From: Argentina anserina
Taxonomy: Eukaryota > Streptophyta > Magnoliopsida > Rosales > Rosaceae
DNA length: 64,000 nt
Reading direction: 5' to 3'
Assembly: GCF_933775445.1 (NCBI RefSeq)
Contig: NC_065872.1
Coordinates: 9,300,001 to 9,364,000 of the forward strand
The notes beneath the pieces were generated by a model. The model was not told the origin of the DNA. It ran no database searches and saw only the letters and a list, made by a program, of their open reading frames with translations. A program made the translations under genes and the position numbers. Numbering within the stretch: the stretch's first letter is position 1; every line of letters begins with the position of its first letter. This document shows positions 46,921 to 58,591 of this stretch, piece by piece.

Positions 46921-48920
46921 TAGCCGAGAAAAGGTTCCACATGCGAGTGTTAGAGCTTCTCTTGTAACATAATATGCTGCAAAACATTATTTTTCCCAGC
47001 TAAAAAGAAAAAAAGTACTTGCAAAATAGAATATCTCCCCTTTCCCGGCTAGGAAATTGCTTGTTTCCTTTGTATGAGTTCCAGCGATTTAGTTAATCAA
47101 TCGATTAATGAATTTAATTTGTTCAAAAGCTACCTTCTGAAATTTGAAGTGTGGCTTTTGATCCAAAATTGCAATAAGTAGTAGAACCTGGGAAAGGAGG
47201 ATTTCATTCTTTATTTATTTTTATTTCTTTTCAATCTGGAAAGGGAGATTCTTATATTGGTTGTGTCAATATGTCAGATAAAGATATCTCTTGTACCGTG
47301 GTTACTTTGTATGTATTTTTGTGATTAGATGAAGAAATTTAAAGAGAAACTGTTTCCATCATTAGCTCTTTGGTGAATGTTATGGAACTACATGTATCAA
47401 TGTTCAGATTGTCAGAATAACAGGGCATTCGACCTGGTTGAATATTTGATGGTGAATTGGTTATGTGAAGAACACTTGCCGAAATATGGAAATTGGCAAG
47501 TTAATTATGAAAGGACGATCAAAATACACAGAAAAGAGGTAACCAAGAATGCAGCATTCAAGTAACAGTACATCATGAAAAGAAGAAAAGAGGTCTGAAG
47601 TGACGAGAACCAATATCAAATGAAAGCGAAGCCCATTTCTGCACCTCTATATCTCTGAAGTGACAAGAAGCAGAAAGCCAGCGATATTGTTAAGAACAAG
47701 GCAGTTGAGTTCACAGCATTGAAGGTTGTGGAGATCCGTCGCTCCTGCAACCCCCAAAGAGTCCTCACAAACCCTCCCAAGCCTTCCACCACCATTGCCA
47801 CCACATGCGCCATATCGTCAGTGTCGAACCCGCCTGAGATTCTGCAAAACAGACCAGGTGGTCAAGTACTCTTGAGAGATTATTCTTTTTTAAGCTTATT
47901 CCTTCCTGTTTGAGCAAGGGATCAAAGATGGGGAAAGATGGGTTGTTTGATTGAGACCTCTTTGTTTGCTTTTCATCAAAAGAATTGAATGATGGGGCAG
48001 CTACATTGAGATAGAGAGAACGTTGATTTCATGTTGCTTCCTTATTACTTGAAAGGAGTGGTAATACATAGGCAGATCAGCAGCATGGGGCTGCCTTAGT
48101 ACTTAGTACGTGGGATGATGGGAAAATATAAAACTGACCCTTAGTATATGGGGGTCTTGTCGTTCTGGTTTAAGGTCCATTATTGACACTAGTTTGGTCT
48201 TGTTATAAAGGACTGCTTACTATTATTGGAAGCAGGTGTGTTGTAAGAGGAATGAATAGCTTAGAATGGTATATTTGATAAAATAAAATAAAAACAGCTT
48301 AGAATGGTATTGTTACAGCAAACAGAGGAAGAGAGGGAAGTCAAAAGGAATCCTTGTGAAACAATTACTGTAATCCTACCACAGCTAAAAGATGAGAACC
48401 ACATAAAACTAATACTAGGTGAAACAACCAATGGCGGTTTTCCAGAAACCTCTGATAATGCCAGAGTTACTGGTGTAGTGACTTTCATCAGTTCATGGAT
48501 CTTCATAATCCTCAATTATATTGCAACGAAATCCCTTCCGGATACAGAAAGTACTTCATAATCCAACTCACTTGACAAAGTGATTTTTCTGCATTATAGA
48601 TAACAGCACTTCTAAGTAAATACAATAACATTATTTGAGCCAGAAGGTTAAATAGATTACTTGTAACTGGAAAGTAGTGTGTAGCGAGGAAAGCAAATGA
48701 AAGGGTCCAACCAAATGGCTGCCAACGAAAAATTGCCAATGCAATCACAATCATCATGCAACAAAACACCATGGAAAAATGCCTGGTGAATGTTTGTCTA
48801 CATCTGTTTGTTTGCGATTCTTTACACTACCAACACCAACAAAACAAGAGTGCAGGAAGAAGATACAAGAGTACGCGACAGATGAAAGCAAGTATATCAT
48901 TTTCATCGCATGGCTTTATA
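46921..48920. other. Intergenic, no firm gene
   Basis: About 2 kb. It holds the APS kinase 3' UTR and the far 3' flank of the next minus-strand gene. A minus-strand frame at 47616-47813, preceded by a good acceptor (TTTTGCAG near 47843), has a hydrophobic stretch (STALFLTISLAFCFLSL) but no recognisable family or upstream exon. Confidence 0.4.
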
Positions 48921-49171
48921 TTGCATTTCTCTGGCAGTATAATGTAGCGATATTTTCTTACCAACTTTTTTTAGCTGTGCTACTCTTACCTATTCTCTTT
49001 TGGCCGCTGTCTTTCACAGCTGCTTTTTTTTGCCACTACTTTCAGTGATGCCTTTTTTGAACTGCATTTCTCTGGCAATAGAAGGTAGCCATCTTTCTCC
49101 CCTAACTTTTTTGAGCTGTGCAACTCTTTCCTCTTCTCTTTTGGCCGCTTCTTTCGCTGCTGCCTCTTTAG
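48921..49171. repeat. Imperfect ~110-bp direct duplication at the 3' end of the coiled-coil gene
   Basis: Copy A at 48921-49030 and copy B at 49062-49171 share GCATTTCTCTGGCA, TAACTTTTTT(G)AGCTGTGC-like, CTCTTTTGGCCGC and CTTTC(A/G)C(A/T)GCTGC blocks, about 141 bp apart. Copy B is coding (minus strand); copy A lies mainly past the stop codon, which falls inside it. Confidence 0.65.
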
Positions 49172-50092
49172 CTTCTAGCCTAGACAACGCTCTCTGACAT
49201 CTATCTCTTGCTGCAGACACTATCTCTTCCCCATCAACAGCAACAGATTGGATTTGTTGCTTAAACTGTTATCACATACACAAAGACTTACCATTAATAT
49301 ATAACGACCAAAGTGAAGCTAGCTAGTCTTCAAACAACAAACAAAAAGGAGCAATTAGGAGTGTATCGATAAACAAACAAGACCTTCTTTGATTTCTCAT
49401 TAGTCTCTTTTCCCGGAAGAATTCTCGGTCTCTTCCTAGGCGCTTGTTCCTCTGGCAGCATTCAAATAATACATCAATAGGTAATCCCTAAAACTCGCAT
49501 ACCAAGTAACTAGTTGGAACTTGGCGACATAAAATGCACACATTAGTGTGCTCAATACTGAAACCTAGTTATCGCAAATTTTCGGATCCTTAATACACAG
49601 CCAATATTACCAGCATTTTCTCTTCCCATCATGACAATTATATAAGAGCAGCAGCTGTTGAAGGGTTTACTTACCCACATGATCGAAAACAATTCCACGT
49701 GGAGCATTTTTGAACAAGCGAACACCAACTTCCTCATCGTTACTGACAGCTTCATCATCTGGTTCAGGAATAGAACTAGGCACTATCTCCAATGACTTCC
49801 CTATTATGTCATCCAAAAGCTTCTGTGCCTGCAACATTAAAACATGCGCTTGGTACTTCTAACTTGAAACTATAAACTACCCATCAGTCCCTGAAAAAGA
49901 AATGAGATTGAAAACAGAGTGAAGGACCTTGATTTGGTAGTGCTTGGGGAGTTTGGTGTGGCTGGAATCTTGGGCAGGCAGCTGGGTTGGTTTGGCGGAT
50001 AGGCCGTTGAGAAAGGAGGAGGCACCTGTCGCGGCTGATCTAATGGCGGCTTTCCACGCCGCATCTCCATCTTCCTCACTGCTGCTGCCCAT
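49014..50092 (-). CDS. Uncharacterised plant protein with C-terminal coiled coil
   Basis: Four exons: 50092-49928, 49828-49675, 49451-49384 and 49265-49014, GT-AG with matching phases, 212 aa. I do not recognise the family. The N-terminus is acidic/Ser-rich (MGSSSEEDGDAAWKAAIRSA), followed by a middle acidic stretch (PSSIPEPDDEAVSNDEEVGV), a basic nuclear-signal-like patch (APRKRPRILPGKE) and a strongly helical, charged C-terminus (ALSRLEAKEAAAKEAAKREE) ending KKKQL. This suggests a small nuclear scaffold or subunit, but that is only inference. It is divergent from CYP65 with 622 bp between start codons. The last exon shows an internal duplication with its 3' flank. Confidence 0.75.
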
Positions 50093-50714
50093 TTTCCGGG
50101 ACTAATAATTTGGGGTTTTAGAGAGACTGCTCAGAATCTGCAGGGTTTTAGAGATGTCGAGGGCTCCCTGTGAGTTTCAAAGGGGTATTGTTTTTGGCTG
50201 ACCCGCCCGACCCGGCCAGATTAATTGTTTTATTTTTGTATGCTAGAATGGAAAGTTGGGAAAGAAAAATTACGAAGACAATCGCACTTAACTGATCCAA
50301 ATAGGAAGCTCGAGTAGAACGAGTATTCGATCATGACCAAGTCAGCTAAATGGTTAACCTACACATGCTCACTTTTGGTAAATAGTTATCAAAGTATCGC
50401 GAGTGCCTATTGAATCTAACTACGAAAAACGTATGTTGTGTGCTTAATTTTTAATGTAATGCATGTTAGTTAAGAAGAATTTGTAATCTAATTCAGCAAG
50501 CATATTTTGCTTGATTTCCTATATCAAGGTCTTTTCCAAAATTAAATAATATTTAAAATCCACAAGCTTATTTCGGGCCTTAGCAGAGACCGAGGCGGTG
50601 GTCGTCGTCTCTCTAAACCACATATACTCCGATCGATTGCCACACTAAAACAGACACCCCCAATTCTCAAAACAAGAGCAGCTAAACCCTAAACCGCCGC
50701 AAAATCAAGCAAAA
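50093..50714. promoter_or_regulatory. Divergent promoter between the coiled-coil gene and CYP65
   Basis: 622 bp between the two start codons, so both promoters and leaders share it. CTAAACC and AAACCCTAA-type words lie close to the CYP65 start (50680-50700). The two genes could be co-regulated; this is positional inference. Confidence 0.5.
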
Positions 50715-53700
50715 ATGGGGAAGAAGCAGCACAGCAAGGACCGAATGTACCTGACCAAAACGGAGTGGGCCACCGAATGGGGCGGCGCCAAGTCCAAGAT
50801 CGCCACTCCCTTCAAACGCCTCCCCTTCTACTGCTGCTCGTACTCTCTCTCTCTCTAGAAATTTCAGCTTTGATTTTGAACCCTAATTGAGATTATGAGC
50901 TCGCTTTCCGATGCAGGCTGACGTTTGTGCCGTTCGAAGACCCGGTCTGCACCGCCGACGGCAGCGTTTTCGAGATAATGTGAGCTTTTAAGCTGACTCT
51001 GGTTCGGATTTGGAAGCGCATTTTGATTATGCTTGGGATTAATGTGTTTTGGTGCAGGAGTATAGTGCCGTATATCCGAAAGTTCGGGAAGCATCCGGTG
51101 ACCGGAGCTCCGTTGAAGCAGGAGGACCTCATTCCATTAACGTTCCACAAGAACAGTGATGGTTTGTGCTTGTTTACTTTACTTATGTTTACGAGTTTCG
51201 CATTTGGTCGGAGAAATATGGAGTTGGAATTTATTGCTAGACCGGAAAATGAGGTGTAGGAGTTGGAATTAAAGTGAAATTGGAACTTAGACTGTAGTTG
51301 AGTTTTGGTAAAGGATCGAGTTATGAGCCTGTTATAGACTAATTGTATAGGTGCAGCGAGTGCTTTTTAAGACCATACTATTAGGTGGTTCATATACACA
51401 TGCGAAAGCATGAGCCTGTTATTTGGAGATAAGTTGTTTAGTTGCTGCGAGTCATTTTGGTACGGTACTTTTAGTAGGTCATTGGAAAATGATCCTGAAG
51501 ATATTGATTGGGAAAGTCCTATTATGTGGTGTGGTACTAACTGTGTTCCCAGATTTTGAGCCATTGTTCAAGCTTTTTTTTTCATTTCACTAGTGCAAGA
51601 TATGTGCTAAGGAGGAAATCTGAAAGTCTATTGATTTCGAACTGTGAAGTTACCTCATATCTAATTAGAACTTATCTCCATTATTCCTTAGTTCAAACCA
51701 AGATTGATGGGACTTAGGAAATTGTTGTATTAATATCTGAATAGTCAATATGGCTTCTTCAGTTTTCTGATAGCGAATATGTCTGTGTCATTCAAAGTAT
51801 CACCATCACTCCCTTCAAACCAATATTAACTGGACTGGGATTTGTGGAGGCCATACATGTTGGATGGTACAGATGTAGGTGGAACTAACATCTACTTGAA
51901 TATCTCAAGCCAATAGAATTGGATGGATATTTCTAATCAAACAATATTGCTCTGGTTTCTAATCTTTTTGGGTGATAACATCAGCATAGTTTGCTTATTG
52001 TTTTCCTGTTTCTGTATAGGCATGTGAATCTGTTAGCAGTATGAAATTTTATTTGATTTTGCTAGTTTTATGATTGTGTCCTTATGGTTCTCTAGTTAAG
52101 TCTTTTGCTTTGTTATTGTGTATTGGTGATTCAGTTCCTTCTCTTGCTTCTTGTGCAGGAGAGTTTCAGTGCCCTGTTTTAAACAAAGTCTTCACTGAAT
52201 ATACGCACATAGTTGCTGTGAAGACGACAGGAAATGTCTTTTGCTATGAGGTTGGCTATCCTTCTGTTATGTAAAGTTAGTTATCTTGAACTCTTGTAGC
52301 GTATATTTTAATTTCTCTTAAGATAATGCGACTATATTGTAAGCTCCTCTTATCTAACCTCCAATTCTTTTGCTTTTCAGGCAATTAAAGAATTGAACAT
52401 CAAGACCAAGAACTGGAAGGAGCTCCTCACAGATGAACCATTTTCTAGGGGCGACCTGATAACCATTCAGGTATACATACTTCTTCTAGTCAAATCTTGT
52501 TTCGTTGTGTCAAAATTTTGCAAGTTATATTCTTCCTTGTGTGAATATTCACAATTCTATATGGATGCACTTTGCAGAATCCGAATGCACTCGACAGCAA
52601 AGTTCTTGTGGAATTTGACCATGTTAAAAGTGGTTTAAAAATTGATGATGAAGGTGAGCTACAGACTTCTTTGTTAAATGGGTCAGCTGTACACTTAGTT
52701 CTTTTCTAATTGTTGTTGCCCGTTAATTTATTTACTCATCTATTTTTCAGAGTTGGACCGAATGACTTCTGATCCAACCTATAACATAAATGTAACTGGC
52801 GATATCAAGCAGATGCTCAAAGAGCTTGGAACTGAGAAAGGAAAGCAAACTGCACTGCATGGTGGTGGTGGCTCAAAGGCCCAAAATGAGCGGGCTGCTG
52901 CACTTGAAGACATTTTAGCCGCAAGGGCTCGCATTAAAGAGGATCCCAAATCAAAATCAAATGGGGAGACCCCTCAGGCATACAGTATTGTAGATGCTGC
53001 TTCTGCTTCAGTACATGGAAGAAGTGCTGCTGCTGCTAGAGCCACATCTAGTGATAAAACTGCTGCTCGAATAGCTATGCACAAGGCCGGTGAAAGGGCA
53101 CCAATCAATGCAAAGATGGTTAGTAAATTCTATTTCCAACTTTTTGTACATAACATTACAAGTTAAGAGTCTCCTTATGATTATTGATATAACTTGGGTC
53201 TTCTCTACATGATTTAATTTAGTATCAATATTACTATCTTTCCTGCATTGGGGTTTTTTTTTGCTGTATGTTGATTTGACACACATATGTAATGTAGGTA
53301 AAGAGCAAATATACCACTGGTGCTGCTTCTAGATCCTTCACTTCTACTGCCTTTGATCCTGTCACTGAAAATGAATTTGAGTATGTCAAAGTTGAGAAGA
53401 ATCCAAAAAAGAAAGGATATGTACAGCTTCATACAACACATGGTGATTTGAACATCGAGCTACACTGTGATATAACCCCCAGAGCTTGTGAGAACTTCAT
53501 CACACTCTGTGAACGTGGTTATTATAATGGAGTAGCTTTTCATAGAAGCATCAGGTATATTGAAATTTTAGTTCTGTAATAACTTCTAAATTTACTCTAT
53601 TTAGCATAATCTTATAGATTCATCGTTATCTTTTATGTTTAGGAATTTTATGATCCAAGGTGGTGATCCTACCGGTACTGGGAAAGGTGGTGAATCTATA

Positions 53701-54715
53701 TGGGGAAAGCCTTTTAACGATGAATTAAACTCTAAGTTAGTTCACTCTGGAAGAGGTGTTGTTAGTATGGCCAACAGTGGCCCTCACACCAACGGTTCCC
53801 AGTTTTTTATCCTTTACAAATCTGCAAACCATTTGAACTTTAAGCACACAGTTTTTGGTGGAGTAGTTGGGGGCCTGACCACACTGGCAACAATGGAAAA
53901 AGTTCCAGTTGATGATGATGATCGACCTTTGGTATGTTCATTATGTTCTTAGTTCTGGTTCTAGACTAGCCTTCTGTATATTGTTGGTTCTGTTTATCTT
54001 TTTATAAACATATAGTATAAGTTTAATTCAAGCTTGTTGATATGTTTGTGTGTGCGTCTAGTTTTGTGTTTGTGCACCTGTCGATGCATATGGCTGGATA
54101 AATGTCCCTATAGTTTGTCATCATGTGGATGTGCATCTAGTTTTGTGTTTATGCACCTGTCCATACATACGGCTGGATGAGTGTCTGTAGTTTGTCATCA
54201 TGGGCCTCGATCATGTTGCTCAGTGTAATAATAATTTGCTGAATCACAAGATTTTCTGAATTAAGATCAAGGCTAGGGAGTTCCAAGGCCTCACTTCTTT
54301 TTTGTTTCTATGGAGCAGGAGGAAATCAAGATTACAAGTGTTACAGTTTTCGTTAATCCATATACAGAACCTGATGAAGAGGAAGAAGAGACTAAAGTGA
54401 AGGAAGTGGAGGATGAAGATAACGTTTGTCACTTAGACCTTGTGCTTTTCATATTCCATTTCTTCTTTTACAATAAATCTAGAACTAATTTTCTGTAACT
54501 TTCAGGATAAAGTTGGGTCTTGGTATAGCAATCCTGGTACCGGAACAGCAGGATCCGGTGTTGGTGGTGGCGGTGGCGGTGTAGGGAAGTACTTGAAAGC
54601 TAGGAGTGCTCTACCAGAATCAGCTATTGTTGACGCTGGTTCGACAGAGTCTGCTGTGCCGAAGAAAAGGAAATTGGCTTCCGCTGGAGAATTCAAAGAT
54701 TTTTCCTCTTGGTAA
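50715..54715 (+). CDS. CYP65: U-box/cyclophilin protein CYP65 (PUB49, PPIL2 orthologue)
   Basis: Eleven exons: 50715-50839, 50917-50979, 51058-51161, 52159-52250, 52381-52470, 52578-52653, 52751-53118, 53298-53554, 53643-53931, 54319-54423 and 54506-54715; 592 aa, close to Arabidopsis CYP65. It joins an N-terminal U-box (about 35-110: [37 protein letters not shown]) for E3 ubiquitin ligase activity to a cyclophilin domain (about 347-495: [54 protein letters not shown]). The catalytic Arg in FHRSI is present; the cyclosporin-contact Trp is His here (SANHLNFKH). The tail has an acidic run, a Gly-rich linker and KKRK. The human counterpart is spliceosomal and nuclear. Confidence 0.96.
54052..54201. 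repeat. Tandem ~79-bp duplication in CYP65 intron 9
   Basis: Two copies starting TG(C)CTCTAGTTTTGTGTTT-like at 54053 and 54131, both containing GCACCTGTC, GGCTGGAT and TAGTTTGTCATCAT. They differ by several substitutions, so the duplication is not new. It lies within the intron and does not touch splice sites. Confidence 0.8.
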
Positions 54716-57700
54716 TGGCCAGTTTCCCATATGTTGTATTGTACCAAATGTAGATAATGTTCCAGAGTAATTATTAGGCAGCATTGTATACTGTTTTTGA
54801 GCTAGGATGAATTAATTACAGAAAGAAAATAATAGATTGAAATTGATGAGTGTGTGATTCTTTCCATCAACACCTGATGGGCATAGAAGATGGAACCGCC
54901 CGGCTTTAGAATAAAGTTTTGTGTGTCAGAGTAAGCACCAGATATTGTTTAAAGAGTTGTACTCTCAGTGACTCAGTCTCTCCTTATTGTGCTACTCCTA
55001 TTTCTCTAGTGTGCCCCTATAGGGGTAGGCTATGACTCCTTATGTTGCTACAATAGTGCTGCCCTTTTATTTGAAGGAGCCGTAGTACTAACATTGGTAG
55101 TGTGGACCTTCGGAATGTTTGTGGATGTACGTTTTCATGCCCATACTTCAAATATGTTAGGTCTCAGTACTATTTTCTGTTTGGTAAAGAAAGAGAGACG
55201 CGAATACTGTGGGAAAAGGAGTTGAAGGACTTAGAAGTTAGATCTAGAATAGTTCAAGGGTCATTTGAGGAGGATTGGATAGGACTGTTGGAGATTCTTA
55301 ATCTGACCACACTGGAATTGTTATTAAGGGTTGAAGCTTAGGGGATTAAAACGTTGGTTCAGAAGGATGGCCTAAGCACATGGAAGCTGCTTTACTCTCA
55401 ACAGTAGATGACAATGTGCAGAAAAGCATGTGTACGAAGATCATATCTCTGAATCGCTACATGGACATGAAAAAATATCTCCTTTTCAGAAATGCAAACG
55501 CACAATATTGATGACAAGGTTGCACTTCAGGCATGTAAATGCATAATATTGATGACAGATTTGCACTTAGAAGATATAATAACTCGGAAGAATGAACCAC
55601 AATACGTGCATTTTCCTAAGCGTTTTATTACATATGATCATATTCTTTCGATTTTTCTTTAGTCCGTCTGATATTGAATAATGTTTTGATCAAGTTTTCT
55701 TGGAGAAATTAAAATGAATGCGAACTTTGTTAGATGCCGTAGAACAACCGTCCATTGATAACAAGGTAACACCCGATGTGTGATTGTTAAGTTAACAAAC
55801 ATGGTATATGTATGATGTAGATTGCAGAGCTCTAATTTTAGATCAGTTTAAAGAGCTAGTTCCAAAATGTCTCCATAACCATAATCGAATAATTCGATGA
55901 CAACTCATAATTAACCCTTTAGTAGGGCCTCCCGACATCATCAATTAACATCGAATTTTCTATAAGTTGAGTAATTAACTCCTAATGAGGATTAGAAAAA
56001 GGCAAAATACATGTAGGAGTGCAGGACCATGACTACAACCCAAAGAAATTTTATTATTGTTAAGTAGATAGTCTTATCACATGATTGATGTTAAGTATGT
56101 TGGTCTAAATTCACAACTTAATTAATCATTTCTCACATCTTAATCTAGGTTTCATATTAAACTAGAGAAGATAATGGTTCTTTAATTCATGACTAAACAA
56201 CCAACCACACTAAGAACGTAACAACTTGTCCTAATCCACTGCAATTTAATTTTGTATCATTGCTGAGGCAGTGACATTTCATCTGCATAATTTACGTTAT
56301 AATAATTTGTAGCTAAAACCAAGGATATGAAATGCATCAAAATTGAGAAGAAAACCATCCTTCAAATTTATGTAACTTACTAAAAGGTTCCTTTATTTGA
56401 CAGAAGATTAAAAGGGTTGATACACACTTCTATAATATTTTTACCATGCAGTTTTGGCAGTAGCTAGGGGGAATATTTTCTTGAGTCAATTCTGGTAGAT
56501 AGTTACTTTCCCAATCAAAATGCTCGACTGTTGGCAATACTCGGGTATGGGGAAGATGCCAAGATTCTTATATGTGCATAATAATGTCTCCCAAGAAAAC
56601 ACTTCCTTATTTAACAAAGATTCCAAGCATGGAATTTTCCTTACGATTCCTCCATGAAAACAATCGAGAAAAACCAGAAGAACCAATGAGACTTCCCAGC
56701 TTGGGTCCTTGACAATTGACATGGATAGAACATTAAATCTTTAACAGAAAACTAGATCCACTGTATTATTTTCAAGAATATACTTGAACACTTGAGCAGT
56801 TGCTGAACTTGATGAGTTGATGGTAGAGCTTAAGGCTATTCTGGGCCAAGGAGACCAAGATTTTCTCTCTAGAAGGGAAGGAATTAATGCTTAAGCATGA
56901 AGCCAACAAGGTTAAGACAATGAACAATAAAGTTGGGGACTTGGGTTGCAATCATATATATAAAGAACCAGATTGGCTAAAGCTATGACAATTCATCAAG
57001 GACTTGGTCTTTAAGTAGTGGGTGAGGTCTTAGATTTTTGGGACAGTACCCATAATGAAGACCACCATAGAGGCATAGAGTAATCACTATGAAACCCTGT
57101 TTAAACTAAATATAGACAGAGGGCTTACGTTAGCTACTTAACTAGGGTCATGGGTGATATGGAGTAGTGAGATTAGAATGCATGTGGGTTTTTATAAACT
57201 ATGAGGAAAGACATAATTATATTAAGTGGGAATTGGGAAAAGAGTGAAAGGCATGCCCTGGATTTTGGTGAAGGGGTACATATAATTTGGTATTATCTAT
57301 AGGTATATGATGGGGGCTCTATGACATTGGTGTATGGGGGTTTATAACTTAACAGCTAGAAAGGAAATAAAAAGAGGTGGAATTTTGGCAGGGTTTGAAT
57401 GAGAGGCTTAGGAGGCAAGAAATGGTGAGTGGGTTTTAAGCAAGTATACTAGTATTTTCGATCGATGGTGGTGGCTTTGATGATGATGATGATGAGGCAC
57501 GCCGGCAGCAGCTTTACTTGTGTCTCTATCTCTCCTCTCATCTTCTCCAAACCCAATTGGCACGCCTGCTCCCACTCATCAACAACATATTCCAAACCCT
57601 AATGGATTCTCTCATTGTTTCACAACACAACCCAACACAGAAATTGGAATAGAAATTGAAAGAGACAGAGAGGGAAAGAGAGTAAAAGAATGAAAAAGGG

Positions 57701-58568
57701 TAACCCACTCAGCCATTTGGTGATCTAGGCTAGACCATCTTGTTTAACTTTTTCTCAGACCCTTGTTTTGATTTTCTTCATCTTTTGTCAGGAGGGAATT
57801 CTAGTTCTATTTTCTAAAACACCCAGATAGTCTATTCAACATTCTTATGTCACAATTTTAACAGAGAACCTAACTTATCAGTCAGTCTTGGTCTTACATG
57901 TGAAAGTTTATCTGTTTATGGGTAAATAATGTGAAGCTATATGAGCTAGAAAATTAAAGTAACCAACTCCACTCATCTCATATTCCTCATCGATTTCCTC
58001 AAAAGAAGGTAAATGTTAAGCACTGTTAGGTCCTCCCACTTCTCTAATCCATCGAATATTCAAGGTTCATCAGTTCATGTTAGTTTAATTTCCAAATGAT
58101 CCAGAATTTCATATTTATTTAGTTTGAGTTCAATTTAACAATGAATTAACCTTCTCTCGACCTTGGTTTTTGCAGTTGAAAATTTACATGACTCCTAAAT
58201 ACACAGTGTCCAACTAATTCAATCTATATGTATTCGAGTCTTCGTCTAATCAAAGTATCAAACCCTGATATTAAAAGTACTCTATATGCATATTAGTTTA
58301 ATGTTGGTCTAGTCTCAATATTTTTTCACTTCTCACCAAAGAAATTAAAGGAATATATCTTACCCAACACAATTCCTCCTGCTTCAATACCTGTTTTTTC
58401 GAAATCAACCCAGCTAAAATCCAACCCCAAGATCTTCTCTCCCTTCTAATCATTTTCTATCTTCTATTCCTCGCAGTTAAAAACACAAAGACCCAACTCA
58501 CCTGTCCAAACAAACAACCAAAGCAAAAACTAGACTTCTCTCCCTTTCTCTCTCTCTCAAGCTCATTG
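54716..58568. other. Long intergenic region upstream of SHORT-ROOT
   Basis: About 3.85 kb. The first few hundred bases are the CYP65 3' flank. The rest is AT-rich and carries no convincing exon; the frames at 55102-55341 and 56486-56722 match nothing I know. A (GAT)n/(ATG)n tract lies near 57478-57494. SHR genes are known for tissue-specific transcription, so enhancers are likely here, but none can be pointed out. Confidence 0.4.
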
Positions 58569-58586
58569 ATGTGGGTCGTTGCATAG
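58569..58586 (+). promoter_or_regulatory. Short upstream ORF in the SHORT-ROOT leader
   Basis: ATG TGG GTC GTT GCA TAG: a five-codon frame ending 5 nt before the SHR start codon (58592). If the mRNA starts upstream of it, ribosomes would meet this start first and might lower or tune SHR translation. Transcript start not known. Confidence 0.55.
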
Positions 58587-58591
58587 GTTAA

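Noticed and set aside
47616..47843. Small hydrophobic minus-strand frame after a good acceptor site
   Set aside because: No upstream exon or start that fits, and no family recognised; kept only as a note in the intergenic entry.
55102..55341. 79-codon frame downstream of CYP65
   Set aside because: No family match, weak codon pattern, no promoter or splice evidence.
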